This document shows positions 12,201 to 25,282 of a stretch of DNA of 64,000 nucleotides, piece after piece (within the stretch, counting starts at the first letter, position 1; every line of letters starts with the position of its first letter). Position numbers and translations under genes: made by a program. The notes under the pieces were generated by a model, which was given only the letters and a program-made list of their open reading frames with translations, ran no database searches and was not told the origin of the DNA. The stretch comes from Patagioenas fasciata (taxonomy: Eukaryota > Chordata > Aves > Columbiformes > Columbidae). The stretch spans positions 16,782,867 through 16,846,866 of the forward strand of contig NC_092525.1 of NCBI RefSeq assembly GCF_037038585.1, read 5' to 3'.

Positions 12201-13620
12201 TTTAGCAACTACAAACTCCAGAAGCCTTCTGAAAATGCAGAGTAAACTTTACTCTACTATTAAGTAAATTTAAATTCACATTTACATGATTAAAGATTAT
12301 GAGTGGAATCAAAAAGAAAGTTTGCTGTCACTAGGAAGAATGTTGGAAGGAGACAAAAGCCGGATTCACATTTGTAACCCCGCTGCCATTGATTAAAAAC
12401 CATCTCAAAGCTGCTCCTTGGAAGAGTAAAGATTAATGTGATCAGAGCGATGTTCACTTGCAATCCAAGATGAGAGTAGCAAGAACCAGCCTCAGACTGA
12501 CAAAGACCATGACTTTCATCAGGAAATGTCTCCCACAATTAAGAATACACATTTTATGCCTGATTCATAATTTTGGAGGATTGTTTTAATGCATAGGTAT
12601 ATGCTTTTCCTTCAATTATTTTTCCTTGCTTTTTTAAATCAATATATTTTTCTTTAGCAATCTCAAATTCCTCTTTTTATTTTTTAAAAACAGCCTTCCA
12701 GAGACATGCTGGATTCTGAGTGAAACTGATAAAACCACAGAAATTCAGAGATAACAGTAAAATTTGCCTTATGTATTTTTATTCTTCTCCCCCTGCCAAG
12801 TTTGAAATGCAAATGATGGGAACCTGCACAGTGTAGCGCTTAAAGATAAACAAAGGCAGTTTCAAGTCAAAAATCTCATAAGAGACAAAATGCTACAAGG
12901 ATTCCTGGGCTCAGTCCATGTGTCTTGAGCTCTGAAACACCACAAAAGACACAGCTCCTGCATTTTGTCCAGTGTGACACATCAGAGCAATCTGTGCAGT
13001 AAATTAATGCACATACTCGCTAGGTGACATTTATCTAAAGTGCCCAGTTGTTAACTGGCACTTTCTGCCCCTTATTGTTTTCTATATTCAACATTAACAA
13101 AATTCCCAATATTTTTGATGTTATGCATCTCATTTTATTTCAGCCACCAGTCCAGGAATTTCCATTAATTTTTTTTTTTTTTTAATCAAGATTCCAATTG
13201 CCAAAAGGTGAAACAAAACCCATCACGTTGCTTTTCAAACCGCATCCACCGCTTCAGGAGAGGCAAGATGAACTGCTCAGCTGGCCTGGGTCTATCTCCT
13301 TCAACAGACTGCTGAGTAGGGTTGAAATTTTTCACATTCCAAAACTTGGAAGAGTTTTCTTCAGAAGAGTAATGCAAATTTTTGTATCTGTTGCTGAGTT
13401 GTCTGAGCAATTTGCTGAATTCAAGTATAAGGGAGGGGGGAACGTTCAGGAAATTGATGCGGACAACAGTAGGTGTCACCTTGCAGAGATGGGATTGCAT
13501 AGTACCCATCATTTTGTCCCTCTCCCAGCACACTCATGGCCTAAGATGGTGACGATCTTGAGCGTGGCCAAGGATGACTTGGAAGTTATGGCCTCACCGA
13601 GCCTGGCAATCCCTCCGTTC

Positions 13621-13690
13621 CAGAATCATAGAAAGTCCTCAGTTGGAAGGGACCCGCAAGGCTCAGTAGGTCCAAATTGAGGCCACTGTT
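13621..13690 (-). mobile_element. CR1 LINE 3'-end fragment, reverse orientation
   Basis: 'cagaatcatagaaagtcctc' followed by 'ttggaagggacccgcaaggc' is the reverse complement of a CR1 tail. The tail is eroded and only about 70 bases are recognisable. Confidence 0.7.
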
Positions 13691-16600
13691 CTCTCCAGGG
13701 AAACGTGCCAAGGATTTGCATGGCTCCATCCATCTTCTCTCTGTTCTGTCAGGGTCCCAAGTAGATTTGAAGCATTTTTCCACAATGCAAGTCCCTCATG
13801 TCCCCTGCTCTTCCCTCTCACATCACCTGTAGTTGGCAGCAAGGACCTGGCCTGTTTGGCCAGAAAGTTGCTGGTGACCTGGGGATTGTGACCCAGGTAC
13901 CTCCATCTTTGGGTGAGAAAATACTGCTATATAGGATGTGAGGTCAACAATCCTGACCATGTACTTTGGCCTCGTCTCTATCTTCTTTCTCTCAGGGGCT
14001 GCACTGCCCCAAGGGCCCTCTTGACTCGCTGGGTTTTTGTGAGTCCACAGGCTGTAAGTGTACATTTGCATTTCAGAGTGTTAATAGAACATGTCAGGGA
14101 CAATTGGTTTCGTTACCGTATCTGTACAGCTTCTTGATGCCTATTGGACTTGGTTTCTCTTTTTTTAATGGGTTATATTTAGCTGTGACCTTGAATTTTG
14201 TTTTCTTTTGTTCATTTATTCCAGAAAAGGTTTTTCTCTCTCTCCCTATCTTGGCAATGACTAGAAATGGAAGTGATTTTTTTCAAACTCATACATGAGC
14301 ATAGTACATTTCCTAACAAAGTGTTATGAGCATACTGCACAGGGCTGTCCGTCAGGGAATGTTATCCTCTTTCTCATACTGGCTACGTATTCATTTTTTC
14401 CTTTAGATGGAATGGTCCTTGAGCATGATTTTGTGTGAAACAGGGTTACTCTAAAAAGCTATAATGAAAAAGTATAAAGAGTTCCCTTCTTTACTGACTT
14501 TCTGTTGTATTTTGTGTTCCTTTTGTTAAGGACTCGTGCACCAAGGAGATGGACTTGTGGAGTCCCAGGCCTCAGCCATGGGACTGGCTGCACATCTGCA
14601 CGGGTGGTCGGGACATCTCAGTCTGCTGAGGACTCAAGAGGATTTCCAGTGGTCAGCAGCAGCTATCACTGCACCATTGTCCACCTGCCAAGAGGCTAAA
14701 ACGCTTCTTGACGCTGTTGTGTCACCTTCAGAGAGCAGCTCTAACACAGCACATGTTTGCTCTGTGCAGAGCAGGCCCCAGACGTGACTGTATGGGACAG
14801 CGGTTGGTCTCCTTTCCTCCATGGAGAAACGAGCACATGAACCTGCTGTTGGTCCTTCTTCAGCAGCATGGTGGCTAACAGGCTGCTAATATTCAAGGTC
14901 TGCTTGAATAAGCAAGTTCAGGCACTGGGAATGATCTGAGGAGGCCAAAGCTCCACTTGAGTTATGTTTCCCTGCTCGATTTCTTGCTGTCTGGCAGTCA
15001 GTTGCCTGGAGTTGGAGCATCTCTGCACTGCCTTGCTGTGCACAGTGACACATGTTCTGACACAAGCAGCCTGAAAATTCTAACAAAAATCACTATATTG
15101 TAGCATATATATATAGATATATACAGTAATAGTCTTTATTTCTCAATATTCTAAAGTTTGAGGTTTTGATAATCATCTATATACTTCAGAGGAAGCCTCA
15201 GTAATTTCCATTGCTAATTGAAAAGCTGTTTTGTCTCTGAATTTTTTATTTTCCTTAATAACTCCTATAGATTTTTAACTTTGTAGACTATAAGCATGCT
15301 ATGACCACATATAAAAAGGCAAAGGATACAGTAGGATTCTTTAGTCTTCTTTCCTGCGCCAGCCCAGTGGAACAGGTACTGGGAATATGCTTCAAAACCT
15401 CTGTAAATCGAGGAGGTCCGTCACTGTCTAAACTGAGGTGAGGTACCTCCTTTGCTGCAGGGGCTGAGGCACAGTCTGCACAACAAACCCAAGGCACAGG
15501 CGGAGGCCGGACAGATGAAACATCTCGCCCGAGGTGGGACATGAGGTGGAACACGTCACCACGGCTGCAAGAGCCCCAGGGCCGCAGCCTTTGGCCACTG
15601 CCGCGTTCCTCAGAGGGGAAAAGGTTTGACCTGCTGCTGCCAGGAAAATGCTTATAACGTCAGATTAATGACAGCCTTGGAACAAAAAGTCACCTCTGAC
15701 TTCCAATCCCGGATTCTGTTGCATAACTGTGATGACATAAAGGTCAGAAGATGCAGCTCTTCTTTTCAGCACTTCTGTTTTCCCTTAGAGATGTAAGAGT
15801 TCAACCTTTAAGCTTTCCACACACCTAGATGATTCCATCTCCTTTTATAATGTGCATATACTTACGTTCAATAAAAGCAAATCTGATTTCTCTTAGGCAG
15901 CCTACGAGGTACTGCTATTTAGAAATGCTTAAGAAGAAAGTAATAATAAAATATTGAATATATCACACAAAAATTGTGTGTAGGACTCCAGTCACTCTGA
16001 AATATACTTAATTTTTTTGTCTCGAACAGAAACTCATAGTAAGCAATAAGAACATAAAAGGAGCAGTAATAGATAGCACGGAGCTGAAAAATTGTTCCTC
16101 TGAATATTACAAGAATGTACCTATGATAAATGATCCTTCCCTAGTATTGTCTGCCCCAGAGAAACAATATAGGAAAGCCAGTTAAGTTACTGCTACAATT
16201 TTTCTTATCCAGACCTTCTCTCTAAACCAGAGCTCCCTGAAGAGACCACCCGTTGTGTTCCTCTGCATCCTGTTTGAACTGTGAGAGATGGACACTCTGG
16301 TGGTGCCTGCTGGTGTGAGAGTCTTCAGTTAAAAAAATAAAATTAAATAAAATATTTTAAAAACCCTGAAATGTAGTGGCAATAGCTGTTGTTGTGTCCC
16401 TTGGGTAACATCAGGAGCTGCAGTGATGCCCAACTTCAGCCTCTCTTGCTGCTCTGGGCACAAGGCTGCTCCTGGGCAACCAAGCACCAGTGAAAGGTGT
16501 GAAGTGTTGCACCAGGGGATGATGGTCACGGGGATCCAGAGCATCCAGCATGGCCATGCCAGCTCCAAGACAATCCCTCACATCCACTAACGTACCATCG

Positions 16601-17893
16601 ACCCCAGCACGGTCTGTCGGAGCAGCCACGGCCGTGCTGTGCACTCGCACTCTTCCGTGCGCAGAGAATCTTGGCTGAGTCAGCCGCAGGTGTTTTGTGT
16701 TTTCTCTGAGTACCTGTGACTCGGTTGCACCTGACGAGAGCTGCACACAGACCCTGGCAAAGAATTCCTGCAGCCCCCGCCTACCTGACACGGTGCCACC
16801 AACCAATTAGCAAAAAGCATCATTTGTCTTCTGTCACCATGGCAACCAATAATTTTGATTTGTGTGCATTCACGTGTGTCTTTGGCACACGTGTTTCCAG
16901 GTGAGGCCCCCAGACTCGGATCCCCGTCCCCCTGCCATGCTGCAGCAGCTGCAGGTTCTGAGGAACACAGGAGCTCTTCGGATTTCCTGTGTTATCTCAC
17001 CCCAAACTGAGGAGCAGCCTCACATTTTACCAACCTGCGGGGCACGGTGCAAAAGATCCAGAGCAGAGACCAGCAGAAGGTTGAGATTCTGTAGTGCAAA
17101 CACAAGTACAGCAGGAAAAAAAAAAAAAGAAAATCTCAGGATAAAGAAAAAATAATACTAAAATGATCAGGCAATGCTTCCTTCTTCTTTCTTTCCTTTT
17201 CTTACTCCATTAATCATCTTATTTATGTAACAGAGAACAATCAAGCAAGCCACATTTAGAAAACATTTTTTCCTGTCAAAGAGTAGAATGATTGATGCTG
17301 TGCAAAACCAGTATCTAAGTAAAAAAAAAAAAAAAAAAAGACCAAAACTTTCAGGGATGATTTACGGAAATCCACTGGAAGATTGGATTCGGGTGCTGAA
17401 AAATACCAACTATTCAGATTAAATTAATTAATTAAATATTTGGGAACGGCCTTGAATAGTTAGAACTGAACAGAAGAAAAAAAAAACAGCATAAGATTGT
17501 CTTCAATTTAGACCCACACTCCATATTATAAATAGGAATGATTTAAGAATAACAATGTAGCCCAAACGTCTTGAGACAACAGAAGCCTTCAACTTAACCA
17601 GCAGAACTCTTATCAGGCTGCCTTGGCATTTGTATCACAATGTATTAGCACAGCACCAGAATAATAATTCTTTGCTGATTGTAAGCAAACCATTTCTCTA
17701 AGTCTTGTGTTCCATTCTCTTTTTCAGATAAAGCCCTGGTGAAGTACCATACAATGAACACATACTGCATAAAGTGTCTAATAGAATTTGGATTTATATG
17801 ATGCCTTTGGTGCTCGGGTTGTCCCCAAGTACACAGCTTTAATGCAGTAAGTCAGAAAGTGGTGGTGCTGCATGTCAGCAAGTGTCCACTGTC
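13691..17893. other. Intergenic; no gene seen
   Basis: Mixed composition, with more GC-rich parts at about 14.5-14.9 and 16.4-17.05 kb and A tracts at 17116-17128 and 17321-17339. A MARE-like palindrome lies at 16673-16685. Open frames (for example 16411-16806 on the minus strand) show no recognisable domain. Confidence 0.6.
16673..16685. promoter_or_regulatory. MARE/AP-1-like palindrome
   Basis: GGCTGAGTCAGCC contains the 11-base core GCTGAGTCAGC of a T-MARE, bound by Maf and related bZIP dimers, centred on an AP-1 TGAGTCA site. It lies in a locally GC-rich patch. Occupancy is unknown, and a single motif this far from a gene may be coincidental. Confidence 0.3.
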
Positions 17894-18190
17894 ATTATAG
17901 AATTATACAACCGTAGAATTGTTTTTCTTGGAAAAGACCCCCAAGATCATCAAGTCCAATCGTTACCCACCCCTGGCACTACCTCATGTCCCTGAGAACC
18001 TCAACTCTCATCTGTTCAACCCCTACAAGAATGGTGATTCCACCACTGCTCTGGGCAGCCTGTTCCAATGCCCAACAGCCCTTTGCGGAAGAAATTGTTT
18101 CGAAGATCCAACCTCAAACTGTCCTGGCACAACTTGAGGCTGTTTCCTCTGGTCCTGGTGCTTGTTCCTTGGGAGTAGAGACCTTCTGTG
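17894..18190 (-). mobile_element. CR1 LINE, 3' region, reverse orientation
   Basis: Reading the minus strand gives the CR1 order 'gaggaaacagcctcaagttg', 'aacaatttcttccgcaaagg', 'ggaacaggctgcccagagca', then a 'ggtcttttcc' block and a diverged terminal repeat near 17894-17925. It matches the same part of CR1 as 7770-8028. The decayed terminal repeat suggests an older copy. Confidence 0.9.
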
Positions 18191-19824
18191 CTACAACAAG
18201 CACCCGCTACAGCTCACACAGAGGATTGAGTCTCTTTTTAAAAATAAACATTAATAAAAACCCACAGCTTTGGAGCTGGCACTGGAAATGTGCTTGTGAG
18301 TGGATATTTCCACAAAAAGAATAAATTCTGCAGACAGTCACCCCCCGAGTCGGTGTCACCTGTGTGGGCAAGAAGAGGCAGAGCCCCATCTCTGCTGGAG
18401 GACAAAGCAGCTGAGCTCCCATCTGCCAAGGGACTGACACATACATCTGAGCTTCCCCCTTCAACAATGTGTCCAACCACATCTGTGTCAGCTTTTGCTG
18501 GACCAGTTTAGGATCCTCCTGTGGCTCTGGGACTGACTGTGAGGCCAGCGGTGGCCTGAGCTCTGATAAACACGCAGCTGAAGGGGACAAACAATGGGAC
18601 AGGGAGTGGCAACAGCAGTCAGACAGAGGGACATACCTGTGCTGTGCCTTGTCCTGGCTCCTCTTCGTTAGATTGACTGTTGCTATTGTACTGGAGTGGA
18701 GGCTTTCCTTAATAATAATTAAAAAAAACTGAGAGAGAGAGTGGTATTTTTGTTTGAAATGCCAAGTGCTCAGAGGTCTGTGACCCTGGCACTGGAATGC
18801 AGAGGGCCAGGCTGGCCAGACGTGGGTGTCCTCAGCAGGGCATGGGCTGTCCCCTCGTCACCCGGCTCAGCCAGGCAAAGGGCAGAGAGAGATCTACCTT
18901 TCCTGAGAACAGGGAGGAACGTTTATGAAATAAAAATACTTGTCCTTGACCAGTTGAAGTGCAGATGAGAAATGCACGCCTTGGCACTTTACTGTGAATA
19001 TTTTGGGAGCTGCCTAGCCTGCAATCAATGCTTTTTATTTTCCTTGCTAAGATTTGAAGCCTTGGCAACACACAAACACTGCATTTTTTCAAAGTGTTTT
19101 CCACAGATCTTGTCTAGTTGAAAATCTGTTTCATAGATTAAAACATAAACTAATTCAAAGTTGCCAACTCTCTGCTTGTTGTGACCCAAAGCATCCTGCG
19201 AAGCTCTTGCTGCAGCAGATCTCCCGGATCAGCACGCTTCCCACAGGAACAATACGCACACATCCGTTTGGCATGTCCCTGCGCGCCTTGTGCATCAAAC
19301 TCATCTCTCCATCCTTTGAATCACCTCTGTGATCTTCACACATTCCCTGCTCTGAATGCAGCCCCAGAGGTGGCAGCAATTCTGTTGTGCCGTACACAGA
19401 ACACAGCAGAATGGTTTCTGAAAAGTCTGGGTGAGTCGCAGGGTGGCAAAGAAAAATATTGTAAACATGTTTTTCCTTTTCTTCTGTTGTAAATCATCAA
19501 GCTGAATTATATTTCTATTTGGAGTGAGGTTTTTCTTGTTCTTCAAGACACTCAACCACATCGCATGCTAGTGAGAAATAAAGCAGGAGATGCGATCAAA
19601 TGCAAGGCTGTTGGTGAGGAACACATAAAGTGCTCACAAAACAGAGGGAGCAAAAGGAAGGTGGATTACCTTTGGTGTAGATAAATGTAAAGTCAGGATA
19701 TGCAGAGGAAAAGCCTGGGCACAGTGACAGGATGGTGCTGAGCTCGGTGTCAGGCAGTGGGTAAACTGACCATGGAGCTGATGGTCAGACACATACTGAG
19801 GGCTCAGGACTGGGACTGCCAGGA
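18191..19824. other. Intergenic; no gene seen
   Basis: Non-coding. Overlapping frames of up to 127 codons (for example 18207-18590 on the minus strand) occur in a GC-richer part at about 18.3-18.9 kb, without any domain I recognise. Confidence 0.55.
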
Positions 19825-20175
19825 GGTTGGTTTAAAATAGATAAAAGAACATTTTTCCCTTCATGTACCAGGTCATGAACCTCTGGAACCTGGTAGCACA
19901 GGAGACTCTGGAGGCAAACAGGATCAGCCACTTCTGTAAGGGATTAGAGAAATTTGTGAACAGCAGGTAATGGCTACTAGAGATATGAGGAAAGGATTGA
20001 ACTTCTAACGTCCCTAACATGACCCTTCTGTATGCTGGGGGAGTACAAGGCAAATGGGCAGCAAACATGGGTAAGACCAAGATGTTCTTCTTGACTAGCG
20101 CCGCCTATTGCCACTGCAAAACACTGTGCTTGGCCAGCCAGACTGTTCCTCTGACCAGTAAGGCATTTCTAATGG
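19825..20175 (+). mobile_element. Old, diverged CR1-type LINE 3' region
   Basis: The order of blocks matches an ancient amniote CR1 tail. A 'catttttcccttcatgtacc...ctctggaacctggtagcaca' stretch is followed by 'ggagactctggaggcaaaca', 'ggattagagaaatttgtgaa', 'aatggctactagagatatga', and a final 'cagactgttcctctgaccag' to 'ggcatttctaatgg' segment. Every block carries many substitutions, so the insertion is far older than the copies with clean ATTCTATGATTCT ends. Assignment is by eye. Confidence 0.6.
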
Positions 20176-21569
20176 TGTTACGTCCTTACCCCATTGCTGA
20201 AGGACTGGCTGACCCTAAATTTTAAATGTGCATCCATCGTCCTCAGCTTCAGACATTGCTTTAGGTAAGGATGAAACACGTGCCACAGCACCTCTTTCTC
20301 TTTGTTGACTCCAGTGTTGGTGTAGATGACCAGCTTTCAGATGCCTGAAGTTAAAGGAGCAAAATCCTACTAATTACACTAGTTCCGATGTATGTGAACC
20401 CATAAATCAGTCCCTAAAGATCATTAGATTAGTTCCCAAATTATTCCATATCTTTCCCAGCCATTTACCTCCACCTCTTCCCACTATCCAACATGCTCAA
20501 TCTCCTGCACCAGGTTTTCTCTCCCATCAGATGAGTTGACTTGCAGGAGCTAGGTCAGAAGCTTCAAGCCTTGTTGGCCACATCTACCAGGACATCATTC
20601 TGGCAGCTCTGCTCCTCATGTTTCACCCCAGGTAACCTGTCAACTGTCAGCAAAACTAAACTGTTAATGGAAAGCTACACACCTTGACTAGAGAAAGGTT
20701 AGGTATCTGCCAGCTCAAACACTTTGAAAAGTTACTCTTGGTCATTGGTTGGGTAAAAAGGGATGGGACTGTAGGAGCACTGCACTGCAGAATTTTAAAC
20801 CCATTATTGTTAACTCTGAGCTTTGGGCAAAGCATGTTCAGGCTGCAAAAGGGAACATGACTTGTTCAACCCAGAAAAATAAGAGGAGTGGTTTGAGTTG
20901 TTCCCCCATTTGGCAGAGAAGGTCACAACGTGAGTTAAATTACAAGCTGCTGTTCGAAAGCGTTCACTGCAGTGGAACATGACAACCTTATTAGAGAAAT
21001 CCCCTAGTCTCCTATTAAAAGAAGAAATAAAGGATGGTATTCGCTGTTAAATGCCATGTATTTTTAAGATCTTTATGGGCTCTTTTTTGGGAGTTACTAA
21101 AAGCTACAGGAACTACAGCTTTAAGGGAATGAGGCATTCACTGGCATAACAAAAACAATCATTTTCCAAGCGTGCATACATCCTGTTCACTGTATGTAAT
21201 TCAGAGCGTTCTGTCGGAAAGAAGGGAAGGCGAAAAGGAACAGCTGAAGTTGAGATGGGACTGAATGGAGATTATTACTCAGCATTTCTATACGCAAAAT
21301 GCAGGCTGTAAACTGCTGCTAATGACAGCTAATGAACCAGGCTGAGAGGTAATGCAAACAGTAAACAACGTTGTTACAGCAATTTTTTATTGAACATTAA
21401 AGGCAACTGTTTAATAATAACTTTATGACAAAGCGAGTTAGATGGTGAATTCACAGTTTAGTCCACGGTTAAGTAGGTACCTTCTGAGAGTCCTCCTGGG
21501 CATTCCAGTGAGCATACGAACAAGGATTTTCTTCAGAAAAACTCTCTTCACACCCTACATTACACTTAG
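20176..21569. other. Intergenic; no gene; candidate regulatory stretch near the end
   Basis: AT-rich non-coding DNA. The last part (about 21290-21480) is motif-dense and described separately. Nothing else is recognisable. Confidence 0.55.
21290..21480. promoter_or_regulatory. Candidate conserved element with POU, FOX and SOX-like sites
   Basis: Within about 25 bases lie ATGCAAA (21352-21358, POU-type), GTAAACAA (21361-21368, forkhead-type) and the perfect palindrome AACAACGTTGTT (21364-21375, paired SOX-like half sites). TAATGA and TTTATTG words flank them. Function and conservation are inferred, not shown. Confidence 0.28.
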
Positions 21570-21660
21570 AACCACAGAATCACAGAGCGTTAGGGTTGGA
21601 AAGAACCTTTAGAGTTTAGTCCAAGCCTCCTGCCATGGCTGGGGACATGTTCCACTTGAG
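21570..21660 (-). mobile_element. CR1 LINE 3'-end fragment, reverse orientation
   Basis: 'cagaatcacagagcgttagg', 'gttggaaagaaccttt' and a following 'gtccaagcctcctgccatgg' block are the reverse complement of a CR1 tail. About 90 bases are recognisable. Confidence 0.8.
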
Positions 21661-22356
21661 CACCTTTTACTGTTTGTCCTGGACAACTAGAAATACACAA
21701 ATTCAAACTCCATGGTGATTTATTCTCCCTGTGATTCTACCAAATACCTCTGAGACTGCAGGACACAAATCTGAAGCTGCAGCGACTTTGGTTTCTTTAT
21801 CATGTGGTATGAGGAGCCAATGGAACTGGGGTCTCTGCTTGGGAGCTGGAGAGCGCCAGGGGTGACACTTGGGCTCCAGCCCGGCCACGCTGCAGCCCCA
21901 CACACTGTTTGTCACTCGCGTCCCCTTGCACAGTAAGATTCTTTTTTCTCCTCCTTAGCGTGTGTTTTAGAAAAAGATTATGTGCTGGTTTCCCGCAAGA
22001 TTTATACAGTCTCTATCTCTTCTCGGTAAAAAGAAATGGCTTCACTTTACTTATATTAGTTTGATGTGGATATTAATCTTGAGAAGTACCCACAGAGTCT
22101 ATTACCTCCAGGTTTCTACTGCTAATATACAGACACTTGAATCATAAGCGGCTAAAATCAAAACACACTGAAAATAATCCTTTTCTCCCTTCTCATTCAT
22201 TCCTTTCCTCCCCCAGCCCAGACTGGTGTAAGGCATTGTGCGTCATGCCTTTGAGGAGGACTTTTCTGCTTCTTATAGGTCTCCAGCTTTGAGATATGTA
22301 TCTTCTGACTTCTGTGAGATTCAAGCTTAAAATACAAAGATTTCCTACAGGGAGGG

Positions 22357-22382
22357 TTTTGTTTTGTTTGTTTGTTTGTTTT
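22357..22382. repeat. (TTTG)n simple repeat
   Basis: TTTTG/TTTG units in tandem over about 26 bases. Confidence 0.85.
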
Positions 22383-24129
22383 CACTAAGACCCAAAGAAT
22401 AATATCTAGTTTCTTGGGGATAAACGACTTTCAATTTAAACAATTTGTCAGGCTACATTTGAAGAACATGCATACATTTTCCAGAAAACTATTGGAACGG
22501 ATAACTGCCACCCCCAGCACCAGTCCTTGGATTTTGTTAAAACACGTTCATATTTCATTGCTACAGATGCCCAGGCAGCTGTGCAGAAACCCATCAGTGG
22601 CTGAAGCTGTTGAAACATAACTGACAACCAGTCTGCTGGGAAAGGGAAATAAAAAGGGCTAATCCTGGAATAAAGGATATGCAGATGATTTTCATTTTAA
22701 TGAGAAAACGCAGCTAAAATGAAACAACAAAAATACAATACACAGTGAAGAAAATTAATAAACGCTCCGAGACATCTTTTCAGAAGGCCAAGGCAGCGGA
22801 TTTAGTCTAGGAAATGGATTTACGGCTGATGACTTGCTCTTGGGAGCAGGTTTGTGTGGTGAGATGAGTTGTGTCCGTCGCCAGCGGGTGTTTGGCTGGG
22901 CCACTGAACTCCACACGTCCCCGCCTGAGCTGCAGTGACACTCGGGAGTGGCCAAAAGGAAAGAGAGGTTGGATTTCACATAGAACAGAAACCCCAAAGT
23001 TCCACATTGGACTAATCCGTTGGCATATAAAGCCATCACTGATCAGGAATCTTCATGTTGGAATTTTGTTCATCAGTATTGTGACTTTATTTGCTCAAAA
23101 CAGTCTGAGCAGGAATATGACCCTGATCACCCTTGCAGAAAAAGATGTGTGTTTTTAAGATTTAAATCTCACATTTAAGCCACACACACACAGCCATACA
23201 TTATGAATGCCTTACATTATGAAAAACATGGATTTTTTTTGTGTATTTCTCATTCCTATATTTCAATGCCCTCAGCTCATGGTAAATTTCAACGCATTGC
23301 TTAAGAGTAGATTCACTATTCATTTTAACTCCTTTCAACACATCCTGGGACTCTTTAAAATTAATTACTAAAGCATTTTCACTGTGTAATTGAACTTTAC
23401 TTGCATTTGAAGCTCACCAATAATAAAATCAACATATAGGAGATTGTTGCAAGCGGCCTATACAAAAGAAAATGGCTGTTCTGCTGTTGTGTTTGAGGTA
23501 CTATTGAAAATAATACATTTGCCCGGTTTTAAAAACCTAGAAAGATGTGGCTGTGAAGGCAACAGGATGGCTCTCTCGTTAGGTGCGTTTACACCTGTCC
23601 ACATGCACACTCCTACAACACGTGCTACACTGTCTTTTTCACACAAAGAGTTAATAAGCTTGACAATTATTTAGTAATTTCTACCCTTTCAGATATGGCT
23701 AGCATCTAGAAACAACCTTCATTTTCATTTTTTCTTCATTTCTAGGTGATATAATGTTTCCCACAGTTAACACTAGCGGTAGCAATGGCAAATGATGATG
23801 CACAAAGTTCAACCCCTCAGATTTTAGTGCATTTTACCCTATTTTCCTGTTCTCAGCCATGACTCAGCCCGTCACCGTCTTGACCAGAACCAAGCAGCTA
23901 ATGGATTAGCTACGAAGTAACAGCCAATTACTGCAACATCAATATTTGCATGCACTGAAATATCAGAGGTCACCGAGAAAACGCAGAGAAATAGATGTGC
24001 TTTTAAATCAAGGCTTTGACTGTGATCTCATTTGAAAGAGTCATTAATTATTAGTATGTATTAGTACACATAATACCAGTTAATTATGGTGTGGATATCT
24101 GTAGAACTTCTGTTATACCCAGACAGTTC

Positions 24130-24540
24130 CCTTTAAGCACACAGCACTTTGCTATTGCAATCAAATGATCTTTACGGACAATTGTAGATAATACCTTGGT
24201 TCATATTTATTATTTTCGCAACAGCTACTGTATCATTTTCTGTATTTTCTCCTTAGTAAGACAAATATTTCTAGCAGTTCTGCTCTAGCCATACGAGAAT
24301 TATTTCTGAGATCCGCTCCATTTGCATGATGTCTTGCGTCTGACAGCCCGCAATGAATAACAGAAATTTCTTCTGCATAAACACCAGCGAGCCTGCGGCA
24401 ATTATTGCTGTCGTTATTGATGCACACCAGATCCGCTCCTCAAACATGCCAGAAAATACAAAGCTTTTTGTGGGGGATACGAGGGACATATTTTCATTAT
24501 TGATGTAAAGCGACTGTAAAACAATAGGAATGTAAGTCAG
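24130..24540. promoter_or_regulatory. Candidate conserved non-coding element with octamer site
   Basis: Non-repetitive sequence with a perfect POU octamer ATTTGCAT (24320-24327), CAATTATTG-type words near 24400 and several CpGs in an otherwise CpG-poor AT-rich region. No frame in it encodes a recognisable protein. This is the stretch of the intergenic region that most resembles a developmental enhancer, but that is a judgement from motif content only. Confidence 0.3.
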
Positions 24541-25236
24541 CCTACAAAAAAGTACCTAAATAATAGGTAGGTTTGTCCATAAATTATGACTGTGCTCTTT
24601 GCACACATGACTATACTGACCCACTATCCCCCAGGCTTACCCCATAAAAACCTATGAGGGATAAAATAAGTTTACACAGCAAAATATAAAAAATGTATTA
24701 AAAAAAAGGTACACAGCAAAACGGTTGAGCATGTAGTGTATTCCTAGCTGAAATGACTTTACTTAGACTGGAATTATTTTGAAAAAGCTTTTGAAGCTTA
24801 TCTTTCAACGGCATTGACGTCCTTTGTGTATAAAGTTTACAGAAAACTCTGTGACAATTTGACTTTTAAAGTGCCAGTTATCGTTGTTTGAGATAAGTAT
24901 ATGGGATTTGATCTTAAGAAGCAAATGGGTTGGGGAAATACAACAACTTTTATCAAAGACAGGTCAGGGGCAGGTTTAAACCTCCTCCCAAATGTGGATA
25001 GTCACAGTATTTCCCTGTGGTTCCCTGGTCTTTGCCTCATTCCAGCAGATCTACTGTCTGCCTCCGGTCACTTCAGACCTTCCCAGTGAATCTCCACCCC
25101 GTTTTGCAATCAGCTTCTGTTAACTTGACGGAGAATGAGGTTTAATCAGCTGTACCACTGCTCTGGGTGTGGCTGATTGACAGATTCACCCTGTTCTTTA
25201 CTCATTTGACAAATGAAAAGGGGAGAACCGCCACAA

Positions 25237-25282
25237 GGAGAGAGGGAGGGAGGCAGGGAGGAAGGATGGATGGATGGATAGA
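25237..25282. repeat. GGGA/GGAT-rich simple repeat
   Basis: Purine-rich GAGG and GGGA units pass into four tandem GGAT-type units. Confidence 0.85.

Larger units (their letters stand above)
8029..13620. other. Intergenic, AT-rich; candidate conserved element and (TA)n
   Basis: No gene recognised. A motif-dense segment lies at about 8640-8935, a (TA)n tract at 9183-9217 and a 15-base T tract at 13169-13183. Frames of up to about 160 codons near 13.2-13.7 kb overlap on both strands and show no domain. Confidence 0.6.
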
